Source: G963662265 sp963668545
GTDB taxonomy: Bacteria > Spirochaetota > Spirochaetia > CADAEX01
Length of the DNA: 64,000 bases
NCBI GenBank assembly: GCA_963668545.1
Contig: OY764868.1
Span: forward strand, 3,720,001-3,784,000
Reading direction: 5' to 3'
The position numbers and the translations under genes were made by a program. Under the pieces are notes generated by a model. That model did not search any database and was not told where the DNA came from. It saw only the letters and a program-made list of their open reading frames with translations. Positions 8,023-17,383 of this stretch are shown here, piece by piece. Positions within the stretch are counted from its first letter, which is position 1. Each line of letters starts with the position of its first letter.

Positions 8023-10191
8023 ATGTATAAAACCAAGTTTCTTTCGCCTTCTGAAAAGAATACCGGTTTCCGGCACCTTCTGCTTCATCAGCTGTATAAC
8101 GGTTCTGGATATAATTTCATCGGCGATACCCCTGTGACGCTTCTTGCCATACATTTCGGGGCCAGCAATGTTCAGCTCGGCTATATAGCATCAGTAATGT
8201 ATATTGCGGGAATTTTTCTTCTTTTTGTTCCCCGTATTTTTGCCGGGGTTAATTTTATAAAGCTACAGTACTGGGCATGGATTTTCAGGGGACTTGTATG
8301 TCTTTTATATTCTCTTCTATGGGTTGTTACCGGGAAACAGGCTGTTTTCGTGATACTGCTGACTTATACTTTCTTCTGTATAACCCGCATAATCGGGGTT
8401 GCCCTTTATCAGCCCCTTCTCAGAATGGTTTCCACATCAAAAAACAGGGGCGAGGTTGTTGCAAAGTCCTCAAACAGTTTCCAGATTTCCCTTACAGCTG
8501 CAAGGCTGGTAAGTTTTGCCTTTACATCTTTCAGCAGGTTCGCGGGAATTGCAGGAATTCTTATTCTCCAGTATGCAGGAATTACACTCAATACTCTTGC
8601 AGCATATGAAGCCGGAAAAATCCCCTGCAGGGAAACTGTCTATTATAGAAAGGGGTACAGGCTGACATCCATTTTTTTGGAGACAATGAAAAATCCCGGA
8701 CTAAGGATTGCTGTTTTTCTGAACTGGGCAAATATTGCTCTTATTATACTCTTCGGTTTTCTTGTTCCGTTTCTGAGAATTGATGCAGCAGCCGGGACCA
8801 ACTGGATATTTATTTTTACAATGATTACCGCTGTTTCAAATATACTTGCAGGTCTCTATACAACAGGATTTGCAGACAGGATTGGAAGCAAACCACTTCT
8901 CTGGGGAGCATCCCTGGGGCTTGTTATATCTTTTTTTGCATGGTTTCTTGTCCCTGCAGATTTACCCCTCTATATGTATCTGATTATGGGGATTGTGACA
9001 GGTTTTTTTCTGAATACAAACAACATGCTTACAAACCGCCTCATTGTAAGGGTCCTCCCCGAAGGGGATACTGTCGGGTACAACTCAATGATCAATTTTA
9101 TAGTTGCCTTTATATCCCTTTTCATAGGCCTTGCAGGGGGGTATCTTGCAGACCGCCGTGATCTCTTTTCAATTCCCCTTCACAACAGCTACAGCCTTAC
9201 ATTTCTTTTTGCCTCTGTTACTGCTTCTGTTGCCATGGTCTTCGGGTTCCTTGTTAAAGAGCCTGACAGCCGTTCAAACAGGGATGCCCTTGCAATACTG
9301 TTCTCCCCGTCAAACCTCCAGGCTTTCTGGCAGATAGGGCGCCTGAGCAGGATCAAGGACCCTGTTGAGAGAAGAACTGTGCTTCTCAGTATAAGCAAAA
9401 AGGAGAGCAACCTTGCATCTGAAGAGATCCGGGAAGTTCTTGCAAGTCCCCTTTCAACAGGCAAGGGGGAGATAATAAAATCCCTTTTTTCCTATCCGCG
9501 CATTGAACTTCTTGATGATCTTCTGAAGGAAGCTGAAAGCAAATCATCATATCACAGGCTCAAGGCAATTTTTGCCCTGGGAGCATACCCGGGAAGAAAA
9601 ACCGAAGAACTTCTTGAAAGACTGCTGTTTGATGAGGACCCTGATGTGTGTTCAAATGCTGCAAAATCCCTGGGAAGGATAGGAAGCCGGAAATTTCTGG
9701 ATGTTGTAAGGGAAAAGGTTTCTGAAGATGAAGATCTCTGGAATAATATGAATTATGCAATAGCACTCAATCATATGGACAGGGAGAGAATTTTTCTTAA
9801 AGACCTCTTTTCTGAAAAAATATGCAGGCAGGATAAAAGATTCAGGCAGACCTATTACAGCCTGTTTGCAAAAATGCTCGGGTTTTCTCCATCCCTGTCA
9901 GATATATATAAAAGCAGAAACCTTACCAGGGGGGAGGGGCTGCGGGATTTTCTTGATGAAGCAAGAGAGCACAAGAAGTTTTATGAAGAACATGATAATT
10001 TTATTAAGTGGTTTTCAGACGGAAGTTACAGTCAGATATGGAAAAGATGCAGCAGCATGATTGCTTCTGTTGATTCAAAAAAGCATTTCCGCTACCTTGC
10101 AGAATCAATTAAAGAATACCCTTCGGAAAGGTCTGACTATGATGATGCACTAGCCTGTGTTTATTTTACCTACCAGATACTTAACAGGTAG
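8023..10191 (+). CDS. MFS transporter with C-terminal HEAT-repeat domain
   Basis: Residues 1-430 are a 12-helix major facilitator domain with the loop signature GFADRIGSK between helices. Residues 440-720 are soluble. Between about 515 and 600 they carry HEAT/PBS-lyase-like helical repeats, for example RLKAIFALGAYPGRK and CSNAAKSLGRIGSRK. The fusion is unusual: plain MFS carriers are about 400 residues, this one is 722. The cytoplasmic helical tail probably binds a partner or gates transport. The substrate is unknown. The gene follows the DUF4105 gene at 63 bp and is convergent with the AraC gene. Confidence 0.75.
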   Translation: MYKTKFLSPSEKNTGFRHLLLHQLYNGSGYNFIGDTPVTLLAIHFGASNVQLGYIASVMYIAGIFLLFVPRIFAGVNFIKLQYWAWIFRGLVCLLYSLLWVVTGKQAVFVILLTYTFFCITRIIGVALYQPLLRMVSTSKNRGEVVAKSSNSFQISLTAARLVSFAFTSFSRFAGIAGILILQYAGITLNTLAAYEAGKIPCRETVYYRKGYRLTSIFLETMKNPGLRIAVFLNWANIALIILFGFLVPFLRIDAAAGTNWIFIFTMITAVSNILAGLYTTGFADRIGSKPLLWGASLGLVISFFAWFLVPADLPLYMYLIMGIVTGFFLNTNNMLTNRLIVRVLPEGDTVGYNSMINFIVAFISLFIGLAGGYLADRRDLFSIPLHNSYSLTFLFASVTASVAMVFGFLVKEPDSRSNRDALAILFSPSNLQAFWQIGRLSRIKDPVERRTVLLSISKKESNLASEEIREVLASPLSTGKGEIIKSLFSYPRIELLDDLLKEAESKSSYHRLKAIFALGAYPGRKTEELLERLLFDEDPDVCSNAAKSLGRIGSRKFLDVVREKVSEDEDLWNNMNYAIALNHMDRERIFLKDLFSEKICRQDKRFRQTYYSLFAKMLGFSPSLSDIYKSRNLTRGEGLRDFLDEAREHKKFYEEHDNFIKWFSDGSYSQIWKRCSSMIASVDSKKHFRYLAESIKEYPSERSDYDDALACVYFTYQILNR

Positions 10192-10221
10192 TGTTTAGAA
10201 TTTGTTTGTCTGAATCTGCCT

Positions 10222-11124
10222 TTATTCACTGCTCTCCTCTTCCATGAGAATAAAAGGATTGTAGAGATATTCAATTGTCTCTCCTCTGTACATTCCTGCG
10301 AGATTTCTTTTGGCTTTTCTGAATCTGTCTGGAGATTCCCTGAATGCTTTTTTAAAAACACTGTAAAACTGGCCGGAACTTTTAAAGCCGCAGTCAAGAG
10401 AAATATCCTGGATACTGTAGTCTGTAAAAACCAGCATATAGGAGGCCCAGGACATCCTTTCCCTGTTTACCAGCTGGGAGATAGTATAACCTGTTTTTTT
10501 CTTTATTTTTCTTTCAATATGTTCATGTGTTCTGTTGCAGAGGCTTACAAATCCTTTCACCCCTTTCCTGAAATTTTCCGGTTTCCGAATTTCTCCGAGA
10601 GCATAATCCAGCCAGTCATTTTTTTCTGTCCCGGGAAGTGATTTCTGATTTTCAAGTATATCCAGCAGGTTGATCAGAAAATGCTCAAGCTCAAAAAGAG
10701 ATCCGTCTGATGTAAGAAGCCTGTTGTAGTTTGATTCAAACCAAAGGGGATTCACATCGTAAATATGCTGAAATTTTTCCTCTTTATCATCCCACATACT
10801 GTTAATACCGTTTCCGCTGTACCTGTTTCTGAGGTGGTAATATGAAGTTTTTTCAAACATCAGCTGTATTATTTCAAAATTCTCACTGTGTGATTCTATG
10901 CAGTGCCTGTCTGTTTCCGGTCGTGTGAAAATAATCTGGTTTTCCGATACACTGTGTTTCACATTGTTGATGCTGCATATACAGTCTCCTTTCTGGACAA
11001 AAAATATTTCACAGTAGTCATGTATATGAGGAGGCAGGAACGGTCTCACCTTTTCAGACTGTCTTTTCAGAACATAGCAGGAATGCTTTTTCCCGTATAT
11101 TTCATCTTCCCATTTCAAAATCAC
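10222..11124 (-). CDS. AraC-family transcriptional regulator
   Basis: The N-terminal 100 residues form a cupin-like sensor (RPFLPPHIHDYCEIFFVQKG, then PETDRHCIESHS). The C-terminal 100 residues form the double AraC helix-turn-helix with SQLVNRERMSWASYMLV, SIQDISLDCGFKSSGQFYSVFKKAF and ESPDRFRK. It is divergent from the dehydrogenase/TIM-barrel operon, and two identical-phase direct repeats sit between them. The usual model is activation of the divergent catabolic operon by a sugar or sugar acid. The inducer is not known. Confidence 0.87.
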   Translation of the reverse strand: MILKWEDEIYGKKHSCYVLKRQSEKVRPFLPPHIHDYCEIFFVQKGDCICSINNVKHSVSENQIIFTRPETDRHCIESHSENFEIIQLMFEKTSYYHLRNRYSGNGINSMWDDKEEKFQHIYDVNPLWFESNYNRLLTSDGSLFELEHFLINLLDILENQKSLPGTEKNDWLDYALGEIRKPENFRKGVKGFVSLCNRTHEHIERKIKKKTGYTISQLVNRERMSWASYMLVFTDYSIQDISLDCGFKSSGQFYSVFKKAFRESPDRFRKAKRNLAGMYRGETIEYLYNPFILMEEESSE

Positions 11125-11155
11125 ACTGAAAAGTTATAATAAAGATGAATATAAA

Positions 11156-11211
11156 TCAATATACCGTAAAAATAAGTCAATAAACCGTAAGAACGGCCAG
11201 CTTAATAGTAT
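11156..11211 (+). promoter_or_regulatory. AraC-type direct-repeat operator and -10 box
   Basis: TCAATATACCGTAA (11156-11169) is repeated as TCAATAAACCGTAA (11177-11190), 13 of 14 bases identical and exactly 21 bp apart, two helical turns. A -10 box TAGTAT lies at 11206-11211. The position for a -35 box (11183-11188) is non-consensus and lies inside the second repeat, the layout of an activator-dependent promoter. Confidence 0.7.
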
Positions 11212-11303
11212 TACATTTTAAATATATTCCTGCCCTGATGTTGGCAGGACAGGAGATATTAATTGAAGACCTTCCGGGCAAATCAATAAAACGGAGGTTT
11301 ACC

Positions 11304-12209
11304 ATGAAAAAGGTAGGCGTCATCGGACTGGGCGATATGGGTATCGGCCTTGCCAAAAATGTAATAAAAGCCGGGTTTCAGTGCAAAGGGCTGGACCTGA
11401 GGGAAGAAAGAAAAAACATGCTTAAGGAGCTGGGAGGAACTGCGGCCTCATCGTTAAGCGATCTTGGAGACTGCGATGCTGTTTTTGTAATGGTTCTTAA
11501 CGGTGCACAGGTGCAGTCTGTTGTTCTTGGCGAGGGCGGTCTTCTGTCTGTTCTTAGACCTGGATCAACAGTTATAGTTTCCGCAACAATCAAGCCGTCA
11601 GAGATAAAGGTGCTTGTTGAACCTGCTGCCGCCAGAGGGGTTCATCTTATAGATACACCTGTAAGCGGTGGAAAAAGCGGTGCTGAAAACGGCACTCTTA
11701 CTATGATGACTGCTGCCAGAAAAGCTGTTTTTGATGCAAATCGGGATGTTCTTGAGGCAGTAGGTAGAGACATTTTCCATGTGGGGGAGGAAATTGGACA
11801 GGGGCAGACAATAAAGGCAGCCCTCCAGGCTCTCATCGGATCAAGTTTTACTGCCATCTTCGAAGCTCTTGTATTGGGAACAAAAGCAGGGGCCGATCCT
11901 GAAACTCTTTACAATGTATTCTGTTCAAGCGGAGTCGGTTCAGGCCTCCTTAAAAACTGCGGAAGGCTTATCCTTGACAGGAAATTCGAAAAAACAGGAT
12001 CACACATAGGAACTATGTACAAGGACCTGGGCATCTCAATGGACCTTGCAAAAGAGGAAGGGTGTGCAATGTTTACAACAGCTGCAGCTTATGAGCTTTT
12101 CAGATCAGGGAAGTCCCTCTTTCCTGAAGGGGACAACTGGTCGATTGTAAAGCTTCTTGAACAGATTGCCGGAACAGAAGTAAAGGGCAGCCAGGCTCAG
12201 GGCAGATAA
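11304..12209 (+). CDS. NAD(P)-dependent beta-hydroxyacid dehydrogenase (HIBADH family)
   Basis: The Rossmann motif GLGDMG (residues 8-13) is followed by the substrate motif DTPVSGGKSGAENGTLT (118-134) and the catalytic Lys171 in GQGQTIKAALQ. It is 301 residues long, as in 3-hydroxyisobutyrate dehydrogenases, tartronate-semialdehyde reductases and 2-(hydroxymethyl)glutarate dehydrogenase. The start at 11304 is set by ACGGAGG seven bases upstream; the longer frame upstream has no such site. It is the first gene of an operon with a TIM-barrel isomerase. That pairing suggests sugar-acid catabolism via tartronate semialdehyde or a similar intermediate, but the exact substrate is open. Confidence 0.82.
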   Translation: MKKVGVIGLGDMGIGLAKNVIKAGFQCKGLDLREERKNMLKELGGTAASSLSDLGDCDAVFVMVLNGAQVQSVVLGEGGLLSVLRPGSTVIVSATIKPSEIKVLVEPAAARGVHLIDTPVSGGKSGAENGTLTMMTAARKAVFDANRDVLEAVGRDIFHVGEEIGQGQTIKAALQALIGSSFTAIFEALVLGTKAGADPETLYNVFCSSGVGSGLLKNCGRLILDRKFEKTGSHIGTMYKDLGISMDLAKEEGCAMFTTAAAYELFRSGKSLFPEGDNWSIVKLLEQIAGTEVKGSQAQGR

Positions 12210-12227
12210 GCACAGGAGGAATATTAA

Positions 12228-13088
12228 ATGAAACTTGCAGTAATATCAGACGGAATAAGCAGGGACCCGGAAGTAGCCTGCAGGGTGGCGGCAGAATACG
12301 GGCTTGAATATATAGATTTTCAGTTTCTTGATGACGGTGAAATCGGGGACCAGAGCGATGAATCAGTTCAGAATCTTAAAAAAATCCTTAAAAAATACGG
12401 TGTAAAACTTCACTGCCTTACGAGGCACAACTTTGCAGGTCTCCCCTGCAGAATGGAGACTATCGGTTCTGAAGCCTATAAACAGCATTTTGAAAAATAC
12501 AAAAGGTGCTTTGAAATTGCAAATGAACTTGAAGCACCCCTTGTAAGGCTTATGAGCGGAAAAAAGGACATGATACTTTTCGGTTACAACGGAGCTGAAC
12601 AGTGGGTTACAGCAGGAGGAGCCTGGGATGCACAGGTTGAAATATTCAGGGAACCTGTTGCATATGCAGAAAAAATGGGTACAACAATTGTTACAGAAAA
12701 CTGCAACGGAGGGCAGATAACATCAAACATTCTTGCCGTAAAAATGATTGAAGATCTTGGAAGTGATTACCTTAAAATCCTCTGGGACCCCTGCAATGCA
12801 ATGTACTGTACAGAAAGGCCCTACCCTGAAGGGTATGAAAGGGGAAGAAAGTATTTCGGCCACATCCATATAAAAGATGCGAAAATAGATATTGCAGGGG
12901 CAAGGGTTGAGTTCCGTTCTCTCGGGCAGGGGGATGTAGGCCCTTACCTTCTTGATATCGGTAATGCGCTCAGGGCTGATAATTATGAGGGCGTTGTTTC
13001 CCTTGAAGCAAATTACCGGCCGGAAGGAAAGGACTTCATCGACGGATTTAAATCATCAATTGAGCATTTCAGGAAAATGTTCGGATAA
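12228..13088 (+). CDS. Sugar-phosphate isomerase/epimerase, TIM-barrel (xylose-isomerase-like)
   Basis: This 286-residue (beta/alpha)8 protein of the AP endonuclease 2 fold has the expected metal ligands: E157 in TENCN, D187 in WDPCN, H214 in GHIHIKD and E260 in SLEAN. These fit hydroxypyruvate isomerase, D-tagatose 3-epimerase or inosose dehydratase-like enzymes. The RBS AGGAGG precedes the ATG. It sits 18 bp after the dehydrogenase and ends before a strong terminator, so the two genes form a closed unit. The pair probably isomerises a keto-sugar or hydroxypyruvate-like compound and reduces the aldehyde. Confidence 0.78.
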   Translation: MKLAVISDGISRDPEVACRVAAEYGLEYIDFQFLDDGEIGDQSDESVQNLKKILKKYGVKLHCLTRHNFAGLPCRMETIGSEAYKQHFEKYKRCFEIANELEAPLVRLMSGKKDMILFGYNGAEQWVTAGGAWDAQVEIFREPVAYAEKMGTTIVTENCNGGQITSNILAVKMIEDLGSDYLKILWDPCNAMYCTERPYPEGYERGRKYFGHIHIKDAKIDIAGARVEFRSLGQGDVGPYLLDIGNALRADNYEGVVSLEANYRPEGKDFIDGFKSSIEHFRKMFG

Positions 13089-13109
13089 TGATCAGTGTAA
13101 AATATTAAG

Positions 13110-13153
13110 AAAGGGGGGTATGAGAAAGAGCTTTCTGAAATCCCCCTTTTTTT
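13110..13153 (+). terminator. Terminator of the dehydrogenase/isomerase operon
   Basis: AAAGGGGGG (13110-13118) pairs with TCCCCCTTT, followed by a T-run to 13153. An inner AGAAAG/CTTTCT stem lengthens the hairpin. Confidence 0.88.
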
Positions 13154-13233
13154 ATAATATGCAAAAGGACAATGTTTTCCCGGACATTATATCCATAAAA
13201 CCGGGTGAAAGACTGTAATTATAAGGACATGGT

Positions 13234-14088
13234 ATGGAGATAATATTTTTAGGAACAGGTGCTGCAGAAGGGATTCCTGCTTTCAGGTGTGAATGTGCTA
13301 CCTGCAGGGAGGCAAGGATTGAAAAAGGAAAATACAAAAGGTTTAACAGTTCATTTTATATAAAAGCAGGGGGAGCTTCTGTACTTGTGGATATGCCTCC
13401 GCAGATTGCCTCACTGCTTGATTCAAACGGTATTGATGACAATGCCATGGATGCAATCCTGCTTACACATTATCACAGGGACCACACGGGAGGGCTTTAT
13501 CATCTCTTCGGCTCCAGAAAGACAAGCGGCCATATTGTAAATGCTCCTGTACCAGTCTATATGCCTGAAGACTGCTGTCATACTGCTTTCAATGAGAGGT
13601 ATTATCCTGACCAGCCTGATCTGAACGAAACAGATTATTCCGCTTATTACAGCATCAACATACTTGACCATGGAGAAAGTGTGAAAATAAAAGACCTTGA
13701 GATACAGGCGCTTAATACAAACCACCTTTTGAATCATCCTGTTATTCCCTGGAGAAGGGAATGCCATGGCTACATTTTTTCCGCTGACGGGAAAAAACTT
13801 GCATATATGGTTGATGCATCATCCTATCTTCCTGATACAACCCTTGAAATTCTTGAAAAAACAAAGCCGGACTGCATGATCTATGAATGCACATTTGACA
13901 GGCTTCCTGAAGGGAAAATCGGACATACCGATATTGAAGGGGTAACAAGGATTAAAAAGGAGCTGGCCCCTGAAAGAATGATAGTCACCCATATAAGCCA
14001 CAGGAATTTCGGGCATGACAGGCTTTCAGTTTATATGAAAGAGCACGGGATTGAAGTTGCATGGGACGGCATGGCGGTGAATATCTAA
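13234..14088 (+). CDS. PhnP-like metallo-beta-lactamase phosphodiesterase
   Basis: The 284-residue MBL protein begins with LGTGAAEGIP and has a CxCxxC structural zinc motif (C19, C21, C24), as in PhnP. The catalytic HYHRDH is at H79, H81, D83 and H84, and later metal ligands are in MVDAS and THISHRNFGH. PhnP hydrolyses phosphoribosyl 1,2-cyclic phosphate in phosphonate breakdown; no other phn gene is present, so the role may be another cyclic phosphodiester. It stands alone between the terminator upstream and the Gfo/Idh gene 85 bp downstream. A 5'-proximal AGGACA precedes the ATG. Confidence 0.75.
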   Translation: MEIIFLGTGAAEGIPAFRCECATCREARIEKGKYKRFNSSFYIKAGGASVLVDMPPQIASLLDSNGIDDNAMDAILLTHYHRDHTGGLYHLFGSRKTSGHIVNAPVPVYMPEDCCHTAFNERYYPDQPDLNETDYSAYYSINILDHGESVKIKDLEIQALNTNHLLNHPVIPWRRECHGYIFSADGKKLAYMVDASSYLPDTTLEILEKTKPDCMIYECTFDRLPEGKIGHTDIEGVTRIKKELAPERMIVTHISHRNFGHDRLSVYMKEHGIEVAWDGMAVNI

Positions 14089-14173
14089 CAGCAAAATAAC
14101 AATGCAGTAATAACTGGCAGATACGGCAGATAAGTATTATGTTTAACTATATTGAATAAATAAAGGATCAGAT

Positions 14174-15229
14174 ATGAACAAACTTAAAGCCGGTCTTGCT
14201 TCATTCGGGCTGTCAGGCAGGGCCTTCCATTACCCGTTTCTGGCTGTAAATGAAAATATTGATCTTAAAAAAATTGTGATCAGAAATGCATCCGAAAAAG
14301 AGCTGCCCGATTTCCCCGGTTCAGTTGAAATAGTCCCTGATTTTGACAGTATGGTTGAGGATTCAGAAATAGAGCTTATTGTCGTAAACACTCCCGATTA
14401 TCTTCATTATGACATGGCAAAGAAAGCTCTTCTTGCAGGGAAGCATGTTGTTGTTGAAAAGCCGTTTACAAAAAGTGCTGATGAAGCGGAAGAGCTTCTT
14501 TCTATTGCATCGGAAAAAGGTCTGATTATTACTCCATACCAGAACAGGCGTTTTGACGGTGATTTCATGACAGTGAAAAAACTTGTTGAAGAAAGGGTTC
14601 TGAAGGATGTTGTTGAATTCAGGTCAGCCTTCTCCAAATTCTCTGTTGATTTCAACCGCGAAAAATGGAGTGAAAGCAGCGAAAAAGGTTCAGGGGCGCT
14701 TTACAATATAGGTCCCCATCTGGTGGACCAGGCAGTCTCTCTTTTCGGGAACCCTGAATCTGTTCTGTGCATAGCCAGGGAAAACCGCCCGGGGACAAAG
14801 ATAGATGACTTTTTTACAATTACCCTGTTTTATGAAAGAATGACAGCAGAACTCAGGTGTTCATATGTGGAAAAGATTTTTTCCCACAGGTTTCATGTAA
14901 ACGCGCTTAACGGATCATTTATAAAGTTCGGAATAGACCCTCAGGAGGCTGTACTCAGAAGCGGCGGATTTGTCCTGCCGGAAGGAAAAGACTGGGGGGA
15001 AGATAATGAGGAGCTGTGGGGAACCCTGGATGTTGACGGAAGGGGAAAGGAAAAATACAGGACAATCAATGGAAATTATTCACTTTTCTATGACAATCTT
15101 TACAATGCAGTACGGGGAAGGGGGGAGATAGAGGTAAAGCCGGATCAGGTCCTCTCGGTTCTCAAAATACTTGAACTATGCAGGGAAAGTGCTTTAACAG
15201 GGCGCGTTGAGAGGTTCAGCCGGAGGTGA
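14174..15229 (+). CDS. Gfo/Idh/MocA-family oxidoreductase
   Basis: This 351-residue NAD(P)-dependent sugar or inositol dehydrogenase has an N-terminal Rossmann domain (GLASFGLSGRAFHYPF) and the family motif VVVEKPFTKS near residue 95. The C-terminal alpha/beta domain holds SGALYNIGPHLVDQA, whose Asp-His region is catalytic. It resembles the YdgJ/scyllo-inositol dehydrogenase branch. Together with the preceding isomerase/dehydrogenase pair it suggests catabolism of a cyclic or unusual sugar, although separate promoters are likely. AAAGGATCAG supplies the RBS. Confidence 0.82.
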   Translation: MNKLKAGLASFGLSGRAFHYPFLAVNENIDLKKIVIRNASEKELPDFPGSVEIVPDFDSMVEDSEIELIVVNTPDYLHYDMAKKALLAGKHVVVEKPFTKSADEAEELLSIASEKGLIITPYQNRRFDGDFMTVKKLVEERVLKDVVEFRSAFSKFSVDFNREKWSESSEKGSGALYNIGPHLVDQAVSLFGNPESVLCIARENRPGTKIDDFFTITLFYERMTAELRCSYVEKIFSHRFHVNALNGSFIKFGIDPQEAVLRSGGFVLPEGKDWGEDNEELWGTLDVDGRGKEKYRTINGNYSLFYDNLYNAVRGRGEIEVKPDQVLSVLKILELCRESALTGRVERFSRR

Positions 15230-15314
15230 AAAAGATTTTCATTCCTGAAAAAAGAGTCTCCCAACTTGTATATTTTATATTATAATTTAAGACAAAGAAC
15301 CAAGGAGCCGGCCG

Positions 15315-16088
15315 ATGAATATCCTCCACATTGAAAAAAGCAGTCTGATATCAGGAATTATCAGAAAAATTATTGAGGAGAGCGGTAATTCTCTTATAAG
15401 CTGTTCAGTCAGCGATGAGGCTATACAAACACTTGGTAACAAAAAAATTGATCTGATTATTATAGGCCTCGACAGTGAGAATCCGGAAGGGGAGCTTTTC
15501 CTCAGGAAAAAGCATGAAATGGAAATGCCGCTCCTGCCTGTCATTGCCCTTACAGAGGATGATGATCTCCGTCTTAACGACCAGCTTTTCTGCTACGGGG
15601 TTGTTGATATAATCAACAAGAAATATATCAGTGACGAAAACTTTAAAAGGTTTTTTGATGTTTATCTGAGAGAAGACAGGCTGCTCAAGGACCTCAGGAA
15701 TATAAGTATAGCTATTCTTGATGTTGATATACAATGCCTTAGCTGCTACAAGGCGCTTTTTGATTTTTATGCAGTCAGACATGTGGAGTATTTCTCCGGA
15801 GCTGAAGATCTTTTATTCTGCAGCAGGTCCCATGATTTTTATATTCTTGATATTTCAATGCCCAGGGTTTCCGGGGAAAAGGTTGTCAGGAATATCAGGG
15901 AAAGGAACAGGGACAGTTTTGTAACAGCTGTAATTTCAAAGGACAATAAAAGGATCATAAACAATATTGTTGTTGCAGGTGCTGACAGTTTTATTGTAAG
16001 GCCTTTTACTGCAAATACTTTCATATCGAGAATGAAAGCTGATGTCCGCCACTATATGAAAATAAAATCGCTTCAGAAAAAAAGCTGA
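15315..16088 (+). CDS. Tandem receiver-domain protein, first domain degenerate
   Basis: The 257-residue protein holds two CheY-like receiver domains (about 1-118 and 130-250) and no output domain. In the first, the phospho-acceptor position is Gly51 in DLIIIGLD, so it cannot be phosphorylated in the normal way. The second has D136/D138, the acceptor D179 in FYILDISMP and S208, but Arg229 replaces the conserved Lys in VRPF. It is therefore probably an atypical or partly active response regulator. AAGGAG precedes the ATG. YihY follows 14 bp later, so the two proteins may act together. Confidence 0.72.
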   Translation: MNILHIEKSSLISGIIRKIIEESGNSLISCSVSDEAIQTLGNKKIDLIIIGLDSENPEGELFLRKKHEMEMPLLPVIALTEDDDLRLNDQLFCYGVVDIINKKYISDENFKRFFDVYLREDRLLKDLRNISIAILDVDIQCLSCYKALFDFYAVRHVEYFSGAEDLLFCSRSHDFYILDISMPRVSGEKVVRNIRERNRDSFVTAVISKDNKRIINNIVVAGADSFIVRPFTANTFISRMKADVRHYMKIKSLQKKS

Positions 16089-16102
16089 TCAGGTTATAAT
16101 TA

Positions 16103-17383
16103 TTGCTGAAAATGGATAAAGCAGAAATTCCTGAAAATATTGGAAAAATTATTAATTTCATAAAAAAGGTGTTTGTCAAATTCTACAGGGACCGATGTCT
16201 GATAAGAGCTTCAGGAATGGCCTATTCCTCCCTTCTGGCACTTGTCCCTTTGAGTGCTCTTGTCTTTTCCCTTCTCACAGCATTCGGGGTTTTTGACAGG
16301 CTTAAGGAATCAATCCAGGCCCTGGTCTTTCAACAGCTTCTTCCGACACGGCAGAATGAAGTAATAAGTTATATTAATATCTTCATAGAAAATACAAAGA
16401 CGCTCGGAGTTGTGGGACTTCTTCTTTTCACGCTGACATCTGTGCTTCTTATTTCAAATATACAGGGCAATTTCAACGATATCTGGAATGTGAGAAAAAA
16501 AAGGAATTTCTTTAACCAGTTTTCAGTATATATTTCTGTCATTCTTATCAGCACCCTGTTTATAGGGGCCGGATTTGTAATAAGCGGATGGATTAAAAGC
16601 GCGGCTGCGGAAATCACTTTTCTGAAAATCAATCTTGTTATTCAGTTCCTGATTACCTTTTCTCCCAAAGTCTTTTTTTCATTTAATCTTTTCATACTCA
16701 TACTTGCTGTCCCTTCAACCCGGGTCAGAATTTCAGGAGCATTTGCAGGGGCCCTCTCAGGCGGTCTTCTCATGTGGGTGGTGAAACATTTTTTCGCTTC
16801 ATGGTCGGCAACAGCTGTTAGATACTCTGTTATATACGGATCTATAGCCCTTATTCCGATTTTCCTTATCTGGCTCTATATAATCTGGCTGGTTATTCTT
16901 CTAAGTGTTGAAATTTCATGTGTCTGGCAGAACAGGGCCATACTGGAGATTAAAAGCAGTGAGATGCCGCTTTTCAGACAGTTCAGGGATATTTTTGATA
17001 TTTATCTTCTTGTTGCGGAAAATTACCTTGATAACAAAGGGGGAATAACTGCCGAAGAAGTATCTGAAAAAGCAGGAGATAACGGGAATATTTACATGTC
17101 ACTATCCTTTCTTGAGAAATCGGATCTTGTATACAGAATTGAAGAGGCTTCTGTCAGATACATTCCTGTAACACCTCCGCACACAACGCTGACAGGATCT
17201 GTAGTCGGGAAAATCTGCGGTACAGGCCCCGGAGAGGGGCTTTACAGCAGGATTTATGAAAGAATTACTGAGTATGCAGATGATTTTTTTTCAATTGGTG
17301 AGAACAGGTACATATCAGAGCTGTTGAACTATTCCGGCCGGGAACTGCCTGATAACCGGGGGGCTGAAAATGGATCTGATTAA
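16103..17383 (+). CDS. YihY/UPF0761-family membrane protein
   Basis: Six predicted membrane helices in residues 40-275 match the YihY (BrkB-like) domain, including RASGMAYSSLLALVPLSA and the later IFLIWLYIIWLVILLS. The 150-residue cytoplasmic tail resembles a winged helix (GGITAEEVSEKAG, then SLSFLEKSDLVYRI). The family is not RNase BN, despite older naming. Its biochemical role is unknown. A TTG at 16103 has AGG nine bases upstream; an ATG at 16112 is the alternative start, three codons later. The end overlaps the LysR gene by 14 bp. Confidence 0.8.
   Translation: MLKMDKAEIPENIGKIINFIKKVFVKFYRDRCLIRASGMAYSSLLALVPLSALVFSLLTAFGVFDRLKESIQALVFQQLLPTRQNEVISYINIFIENTKTLGVVGLLLFTLTSVLLISNIQGNFNDIWNVRKKRNFFNQFSVYISVILISTLFIGAGFVISGWIKSAAAEITFLKINLVIQFLITFSPKVFFSFNLFILILAVPSTRVRISGAFAGALSGGLLMWVVKHFFASWSATAVRYSVIYGSIALIPIFLIWLYIIWLVILLSVEISCVWQNRAILEIKSSEMPLFRQFRDIFDIYLLVAENYLDNKGGITAEEVSEKAGDNGNIYMSLSFLEKSDLVYRIEEASVRYIPVTPPHTTLTGSVVGKICGTGPGEGLYSRIYERITEYADDFFSIGENRYISELLNYSGRELPDNRGAENGSD

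Noticed and set aside
3147..11213. TTAATAGTATTA shared by the HAD gap and the dehydrogenase promoter
   Set aside because: An AT-rich -10 box (TAGTAT) explains it; the flanks do not match.
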